From Thalassiosira profunda (taxonomy: Eukaryota; Bacillariophyta; Thalassiosirophyceae; Thalassiosirales; Thalassiosiraceae): a DNA stretch of 12,578 bases. The position numbers were made by a program, and so were the translations under genes. The DNA is taken from NCBI GenBank assembly GCA_036939355.1, contig JALLAP010000734.1, positions 1 through 12,578 of the forward strand, read 5' to 3'. Below the pieces are notes generated by a model, which was given only the letters and a program-made list of their open reading frames with translations, was not told where the DNA came from and did no database searches. Below, one piece after another: positions 7,435 through 12,578 of this stretch (the stretch's first letter is position 1; every line of letters begins with the position of its first letter).

Positions 7435-8380
7435 ATTAGCGCACGACAAGCAGCAGAAGCTACACTCGGACCTCAAAGAAATCGCCCCGACGTCGCCTGG
7501 GCAACGGCGAAAATACGTCAGCATCGCTACGGAAATGAGTAGACAGTCTTCCGAGCTTCTCAATCGTCTCGATGCTGTGCGCCGCGCTCAACTCAAAGGG
7601 AGCTACAGTTCGGCATCCCTGAAGAAGCTGGAACGGCTGGAAAAAGAAGTCAAGGCGCTCGAACTGGAGACGAGGATAACCGAGAGCGATGTGGAAATTG
7701 AGTGCTTGCATGGGCATACGACGGACGTGCCCATAGATCGATTAGGTTTGCCTGACAGTTCCGTCGGAGCAAACGTCATCGACGAATTCATGGACCATTT
7801 CGTCGATCTAATGGAAGGGAATGGAGGAAAAGTCGACGATATAACTGGTGTGCGTGACATACTGACATCTGCGTTCGCCAAATATCCCCAGTGCTGGGAC
7901 GATGACAACCTTCGCGAAAGAGTCAGGAGAGGCTTTGTTGGCTGGGGGACGAGGCATCTTCTCCAGTATTACGAAAATGGTAGGAAGCAAGACACACGGG
8001 GTCAGACTTCGACATGCTGTGCAGTAATCTTGCTTCTTGAGAAGTATGAGCCGACCAAGCAGATTGCAGATGTCGATGCCTCATCGTTCGCGGAAGACAT
8101 GAGCCACATGAGAAACCAAGACGCACTCTGGGTTTGCAATGCGTCGCTCGTCCGCTTCTACTCGCGGAGGGCGCCGTGCAATTGCCTCAATGAGCTCCGT
8201 GAGAAGACCAGATATCAGCCCAAATTTGGGCGATGCTTCACCTGCCACGAAAGAAGACCCCGCAAGTCCCTTTTGGTCTGCACTGTTTGTCGTTGCATTC
8301 AGTATTGCTCTACTACCTGTCAAGCACGGGACTGGCCTCGTCACAAGGCATGTTGCAAGAGTTTCGGAGATGAAAGGTAG
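7389..8380 (+). CDS. MYND zinc-finger protein D, 5' end disrupted
   Basis: The family frame is open from 7157 to the TAG at 8378-8380, but its first ATG is at 7535 (281 aa). A better start by homology is ATG 7389, giving basic MKGRPTGRRRLALR like the other paralogues' N-termini. That frame hits TAA at 7431, one base out of phase with the downstream RLAHDKQQKL. One missing base near 7430 would unite them (about 330 aa). Numbering from 7535: coiled-coil-like Leu/Glu/Lys segment (28-47), CLHG (57-60), YPQCWDDDNLRE, DMSHMRN (188-194), SLVRFYSRRAPCNCL (204-218) and the MYND ligands C234, C237, C249, C252, C258, C262, H270 and C274. Relative to C it lacks two residues in the FLPAADMSH region. The 5' flank derives from, or gave rise to, the FBPase 5' flank. 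Confidence 0.78.
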
Positions 8381-8701
8381 AATACTAGAATGCAAGTTGG
8401 CGGAATGTGGGGTGCGGAGGGGTCGGCGCCGCGGCGATGACCGAAGTGTGGCGAGCGTCGACCACTTTGCGCACCGACACAGACTTGAAAGTGGGAGCGA
8501 GAGGCGGCGAGAGCGGGCGCTGCCAGCATTGGCATGGCTGCCAAGACGAAAGAGGTCCAAATTGTACATACAAAGGAATCAATTCTCTTTTTGGAGGGGA
8601 AATCCATCACTTTTGCTTTCGTCCGCCCACTCTCGTCCCCCGCGCGTCGCGCGTCGGCTTCCTCGCCCTCCGCCGCCGCCCCACCCATCCAGCGCCCAGC
8701 C
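8381..8701. promoter_or_regulatory. FBPase upstream region
   Basis: This 321-bp gap runs from the MYND D stop to the FBPase ATG. The first 200 bases show nothing recognisable. The last 90 or so, from about 8611, are pyrimidine-rich and similar to the region before 7389, so they probably include the FBPase promoter and 5' UTR. The frame is open back to an ATG at 8534, but the protein it would add is not expected before a signal peptide. Confidence 0.5.
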
Positions 8702-10054
8702 ATGAAGGGGAGACCGACTAGGAGGTGGCAGGTGGCCGCCCTCTGCGCGGTCTCGGCCCTGTCAGCGGTCGGCGCCTTCCAGCCGCCATCGACCATTTGC
8801 AGAAAAGTGGACACACGACGTGTCACCCCCGCCCTACGTTCCTCCCTCGACCCCCTCGGGGCTCCCACAAACCCCCAGGCCGCCCCCCAAACCAAGAAGA
8901 AAGATTTGCGCACCCTCCAGCGCTTCCTCGAGGTGGAATGCTGGAAATTGCCCGCCATTCGCACCCTCGACCGGACGCTCCTCGCCGTCTCCGACGCCTG
9001 TCGGCTCATCAACCGCATCGTCCAGCGGGCCCAGACGGACGATTTGTACGGGGCGGCGGTTGATCCCATTACCGGAGAATTGATGGAGGAAAATGTCCAG
9101 GGGGAGGTGCAGCAGCAATTGGACGTGTTGTGCAACACGCTCATGTTAAGGGCGTTTTGCGGGGCGAGCAACAACGCTGTTTGCGCGGTGGCGAGCGAGG
9201 AGGAGGCTTTGCCGCGGAGCTGTGCCGACGTCATGGGCTACGACACGTCGAATTCGGACACGTCCAAGCTGTTCCAATCGGGGGAGTACGTGGCCGTCTT
9301 CGATCCGATCGACGGGAGCAAGAACATCGACAGCAGCCTCCCCGTCGGGACAGTGTTTGGAATCTACCGCTGTCCCGAGGGGGCGAACCAACAGTCCAAG
9401 GAGGGGTGGAGCATGGACTCCTTCCTGCAGCGGGGGACCGAAATGGTCGCGGCGGGGTACTGCCTCTACTCGGCCACGACGGTGCTGGTGCTGACGTTGG
9501 GGAGCGGCGTGCACGGATTCACATTGGATCCGGATCGACAGACGTTCCTTCAAACCCACCCGAACATGCGCATCCCCGACGTCGGGTCGTTGTACAGCTT
9601 CAACGAGGCGAACTCAAGGGATTTCAGCGAGCCCGTGCGCAAGTTCCTGGAGAACATGCGGGAGACCAAAGAGATGGGAGGGAAGAAGGTGTCGTCGCGG
9701 TACGTCGGCGCGCTCGTCGCCGACGTGCACAACATCCTCATTAATGGGGGCATCTACGGCTATCCGGCCACTAGAGACAATCCTGATGGCAAGCTGCGGC
9801 TGCTGTACGAATCGGCGCCGATGGCCATGATCATGGAGCAGGCGGGCGGGGCGGGGAGCACGGGCACCGGACGGATACTGGACGTGCTGCCGCCGCGGCC
9901 GAAGAAGGGCAAGGCTGGCGGGGACGATGGGGGCCAGGCGGACGAAGAGGCGGGGAGGGGGGTGCACGTGCGGGTGCCGACGTTCCTGGGGAGCGTCGAG
10001 AACGTGTTCGAGCTGGACCAGTTCCACAAGTACTACGGGGAGGATGATGAGTAG
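8702..10054 (+). CDS. FBP: Plastid fructose-1,6-bisphosphatase
   Basis: It hydrolyses fructose 1,6-bisphosphate to fructose 6-phosphate in the Calvin cycle and gluconeogenesis (EC 3.1.3.11). The 450-aa product starts with a signal-peptide-like stretch (MKGRPTRRWQ then VAALCAVSALSAVGA) directly followed by F26-QPP. This matches the diatom ASAFAP-type cleavage site with Phe at +1, so import into the complex plastid is likely. FBPase motifs are in order: ASEEE (164-168, metal ligands), VFDPIDGSKNID (199-210, metal/phosphate site), VGTVFGIY, HGFTLDP, SSRYVGALVADVH (331-343), GKLRLLYESAPMAMIMEQAGG (363-383) and VRVPTFLGS (423-431). A Gly/Lys/Asp-rich insertion sits at about 399-420, before the last motif. 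The usual DPLDGSSN reads DPIDGSKN. I do not see the extra loop with paired Cys of plant redox-regulated FBPase. There is no intron. Confidence 0.93.
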   Translation: MKGRPTRRWQVAALCAVSALSAVGAFQPPSTICRKVDTRRVTPALRSSLDPLGAPTNPQAAPQTKKKDLRTLQRFLEVECWKLPAIRTLDRTLLAVSDACRLINRIVQRAQTDDLYGAAVDPITGELMEENVQGEVQQQLDVLCNTLMLRAFCGASNNAVCAVASEEEALPRSCADVMGYDTSNSDTSKLFQSGEYVAVFDPIDGSKNIDSSLPVGTVFGIYRCPEGANQQSKEGWSMDSFLQRGTEMVAAGYCLYSATTVLVLTLGSGVHGFTLDPDRQTFLQTHPNMRIPDVGSLYSFNEANSRDFSEPVRKFLENMRETKEMGGKKVSSRYVGALVADVHNILINGGIYGYPATRDNPDGKLRLLYESAPMAMIMEQAGGAGSTGTGRILDVLPPRPKKGKAGGDDGGQADEEAGRGVHVRVPTFLGSVENVFELDQFHKYYGEDDE

Positions 10055-10487
10055 TGGGATCGAGAGATCAACCAAAGAGCACGGTTGCCTTGTCTTTTGT
10101 AGCTTGTCTTACAACACCCCTTACCCGCCAAACCAGCTATCAAAGTCAGATCACATAGTGCATCTAGCTTTGTCGATCCTGTATCAGGCGTCGCCCTGCC
10201 AATCCGACGAAGATGACACCTCACAAGCTCAAGTGCTCCTCTCCTCGCAATCTGTCAAACTCTGAAACAATGACGCCTGAGAGAGAGAGAAGAGGTTCGC
10301 AAAGGCTCTGTAGAAATTCTACGTAGGAATCAGACTTCGTCGCCGAAAATTCAGGCGGTTGGCAAATGTTTGGCAGGTGCCGGGTCCGGGGAGGGGCGCG
10401 GTCGGCCCCCTCGTGCTCACCTGTTGCAGCTCACAATCCCGAGGAGCTGTCAGCCCTCCAGAGAGCCTTTCGAAGCGTCGAAGAACC
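10055..10487. other. 433-bp intergenic region between FBPase and the last gene
   Basis: It holds the FBPase 3' end and the upstream region of the next gene. It contains a short GA run (10279-10294), a near-perfect palindrome (10310-10322, GTAGAA-A-TTCTAC) and, overlapping it, the 12-mer CTACGTAGGAAT at 10319-10330. That 12-mer also occurs at 7270-7281 in the right arm of the inverted-repeat element. No gene is supported. Confidence 0.5.
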
Positions 10488-12578
10488 ATGGTGGTCGCCG
10501 TCCCTTTGACCCGCGAGACCGCCGAGATGATGCGCGCGTCCCAGCGGCGCGCGGCGCGGGCCAAGGCCCATGCCGCGGCGGAAACGTCGTCTCCCACGGC
10601 GGCGGGGGCGGAGGCCACCACGGCCGTGTCCCCCTCGAGCGTCGGCACCCAGGGCACGGGCACCCCGCCCCTCGCGTCGTCGCCGGGGCGGGCGCTCCGC
10701 ACGCCCCCGAGAGGGCGGGGCCGGCCCCTCCCCACCCGCGGCAGCGGATCGCGGCCGAAGCGGCGCCGGGGCGACGACGACGCCGCGCCCCATCAAGCGA
10801 CCGGCGGGGCGGTTGACGGCCCCCCTCCAAGCTCCGCGCGCGACGCCGTCGAGCCCTCCCCGCCGTCCCCGCCGCGCCTCCACTCCGCACTGCGCCCGTC
10901 GCCGCCGCGGCCCAACCCTTCGTACGACGGGGAGTTGTTGGGGAGCATGCTCGCGAGCATCGAGGCGACGGGCTCGATGGGGAGCGTCGCCGATTTGGTC
11001 GACGGCATCGAGGACGCGCCCGCCAGTGGAAGGGGCGAGTACGCCAGCTCGGAGGAGGCGGAGGCCGCGTCCCGCGCCGCCGCCGCCGCGGTCGCGGGGA
11101 GCAATGTCGCGGCGGGGTCGTCCGCGGCCAACACCGCGGCGGCGGGGCGGCTCCTCGAGGCGACGGCCCGGGACATATTGCGGGAGGGGTCGAACGGGGA
11201 CGATTCCGCCGTGGTCTCGAGCCCGTCGGGACGGTCGAACGAGGACAACACGAGCGGGACGCGGAGCCACTCGCCCGAGTTCTTCGCGCTCGACGTGAGT
11301 GTTTTGTGACACATCTTGTGCTCGTTTCGGCTTTGTGCACATCTTGTGCACATGAATACAATGACTGACATTCCGCCTCTTTCTCGATACCGCAGGACGC
11401 CCTCCTGGATCCCCGATCCCACCTCTCGCGCGGCGGCGACCTCCACCGCAGCCACAGCTTCGCCATCACCCCCCTCCGGGTGGAGCCGCACCCCGTCGAC
11501 GGCGCCGGCCCCGCGGCGTTCCACCCTTCTCCGACCATCGACTGGCCCGAGGGCTTCTTCGACGACCTCGCGGGCAGCGGTGACGCCAACGAAAGGCCCA
11601 AGCGGCGGAGTTTGGACAGCGAGGGGTTGGCGCCATTCGCGTCGTTCGCGGGAAGCTTCGGGGCGTTCGGCTCGCTCTCGAACGGGTCGGCCGAGCACCC
11701 TCCCGCGGCCGCTGCGTCGAATACGGGGACGGTGGTGCTCGCGCCGCGGAACCGCCTCCCGCCGCCGCGCCCGCACAACAATGGGACGGGATCCCTCGTC
11801 GACGGCGCGTCGCACCCGTCGCACGGCACCCTCGCGCAGTACGACCCCGACCTCTACAACAAGCTTCGGGAGGCCGGGGCGCCGCCCCGGGCGAATCTCC
11901 CGGCGCCCCTCGTCCCCGCGAACGCGCGGGGCAACCAGCTCGTCACCATTCTCGGAGCGGAGCGCCGTCACTCCTTCGCGGAGGTGGAGGAGTGCCCGTC
12001 CTTCCGTACGTTCCAGTTTTACAAGTTCCTCCGGGAGGTGTACCCGGCGCTGGAGGGGTGCGCGTACCTCCTCCCGGGATTGCGGGGGAAGCGCGGCGTG
12101 GAGGGGGCGCTGCCGGAGGAGGTGGAGTGCGCCATCAACGTGAGCGGGGCGGGGAGCTTTCTGGTCGGGCACGTCCCGGGGATGACGCGGCTGGAGAAGG
12201 TGAGCGAAAAAATATGACATGGGCACCTCGTGCCTCTTTTGGTTTTTGTCGGTCCTAACCTTGTTCTCGCCTAACTCCACGCAAAGTCCAAGCTCTCGAA
12301 ATCGGACCTGGCCCTTGCGAAACAACGGATCGAGTCCGCAATCTGCGCGTTCGGAGGCACCGTCCGGAGGACGCCGCCGCCGTCCCAATCGTCCGACAAG
12401 CAGTCCATCTTCCGAACCCGGAACGAGCCTCCGTCCAAAGCGTCGCCCTCCCGGTCCCGGACGTCCTCCTCTCGCGGCAGGAGGAGGGGCGGCGGCGCCC
12501 TCGCGCGGACCCCCTCCCTCCGCCGCGAGCGCTACGAGCGGAAGCTGCGCGCCCAGTACTTCGAGCACGGCAACCGCC
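10488..12578 (+). CDS. Large low-complexity protein, possibly nuclear, 3' partial, three exons
   Basis: I do not recognise the family. ATG 10488 sits in a strong context (ACCATGG). Exons are 10488-11294, 11396-12199 and 12287 onward, all joined in phase 0, giving at least 633 residues, with the frame still open at the window edge. Exon 1 is rich in Ser, Pro, Ala, Gly and Arg with a likely nuclear-localisation signal RPKRRR (89-94). Exon 2 is similar until a more ordered segment, RGNQLVTILGAERRHSF to GHVPGMTRLEK (roughly 444-537), containing SFRTFQFYKFLREVYPALEGC; this is the part most likely to be conserved. Exon 3 begins SKLSKSDLALAKQRIESAIC and then becomes Ser/Arg/Pro-rich (SRSRTSSSRGRRRGGG). 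It could be a chromatin, RNA-binding or signalling protein; nothing decides. G+C is very high, especially at third positions. Confidence 0.7.
11295..11395 (+). other. Intron 1 of the last gene (101 bp, phase 0)
   Basis: The donor is GAC|GTGAGT and the acceptor ends CTTTCTCGATACCGCAG. The intron is clearly AT-richer than the flanking exons and holds an in-frame TGA soon after the donor. Splicing joins EFFALD to DALLDP. Confidence 0.88.
12200..12286 (+). other. Intron 2 of the last gene (87 bp, phase 0)
   Basis: The donor is AAG|GTGAGC and the acceptor ends CCACGCAAAG. Two CTAAC branch-site-like motifs lie 15-35 bases upstream of the acceptor (GTCCTAACC and GCCTAACTC). Splicing joins GMTRLEK to SKLSKSDL and reopens the frame to the window end. 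Confidence 0.87.

Noticed and set aside
8534..8701. Upstream ATG at 8534 as FBPase start
   Set aside because: It adds 56 residues before a clean signal peptide and covers the region that looks like promoter/5' UTR, as judged from similarity to the region before 7389.
8341..9234. Minus-strand open frame overlapping the FBPase gene start
   Set aside because: It lies opposite a clear FBPase coding region with strong motifs, and its own translation shows no domain.
10450..11829. Minus-strand open frame of 459 codons
   Set aside because: Same cause as above: almost pure Arg/Pro/Ala low complexity opposite a better-supported spliced gene.
10793..12568. Long open frame of 591 codons on the minus strand
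   Set aside because: It is a shadow of the GC-rich plus-strand gene. It runs through that gene's well-formed introns, is mostly Arg/Pro/Gly-rich without any motif, and such antisense frames stay open when third positions are G/C.

Overview
The window is eukaryotic nuclear DNA, most probably from a diatom or a close stramenopile relative. The evidence is GT-AG introns of about 80-110 bp, a plastid-targeted fructose-bisphosphatase with a signal peptide followed by an ASAFAP-like motif, a SKN1/KRE6-type glucan transglycosylase of the kind that builds chrysolaminarin, and several MYND zinc-finger paralogues. A Thalassiosira-like diatom is my best guess, but the sequence does not prove the genus. 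Genes are tightly packed, with gaps of about 65-545 bp, on alternating strands, and I see no operons, tRNA, rRNA or CRISPR.

Layout. (1) 1-2007 (+): 5'-truncated GH16/SKN1 membrane protein with one intron; it is broken by a single N at 612 flanked by two identical 72-bp copies, which is almost certainly an unmerged contig overlap. (2) 2125-2947 (-): MYND protein A with a one-base frame break in an A5 run. (3) 3120-3827 (+): small acidic, single-TM, Cys-rich protein with one intron. (4) 3905-4798 (-): MYND protein B, intact. (5) 4984-5929 (+): MYND protein C, needing a 37-bp mini-intron or a frameshift near its N-terminus. B and C are divergent and share a 185-bp gap with a 17-bp tandem repeat and a perfect palindrome. 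(6) 5995-6846 (-): unidentified 283-aa protein. (7) about 6920-7283: inverted-repeat element resembling a MITE. (8) 7389/7535-8380 (+): MYND protein D, whose 5' region is a diverged copy of the 5' region of the next gene. (9) 8702-10054 (+): plastid fructose-1,6-bisphosphatase. (10) 10488-window end (+): large low-complexity, possibly nuclear protein with two introns, 3'-truncated.

The most interesting content is the local family of four MYND proteins. They share more than the zinc finger: a basic N-terminus, a CxHG motif, a DMSH.RN-like motif and a SLVRFYxxRxPCxCL motif just before the MYND finger. Three of the four show a frame disruption in this assembly, while the intact neighbours do not, apart from the assembly join at 612. 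The FBPase and glucan transglycosylase genes both belong to photosynthetic carbon storage, but nothing shows that they are co-regulated. No frame or start was tested against transcripts or databases.
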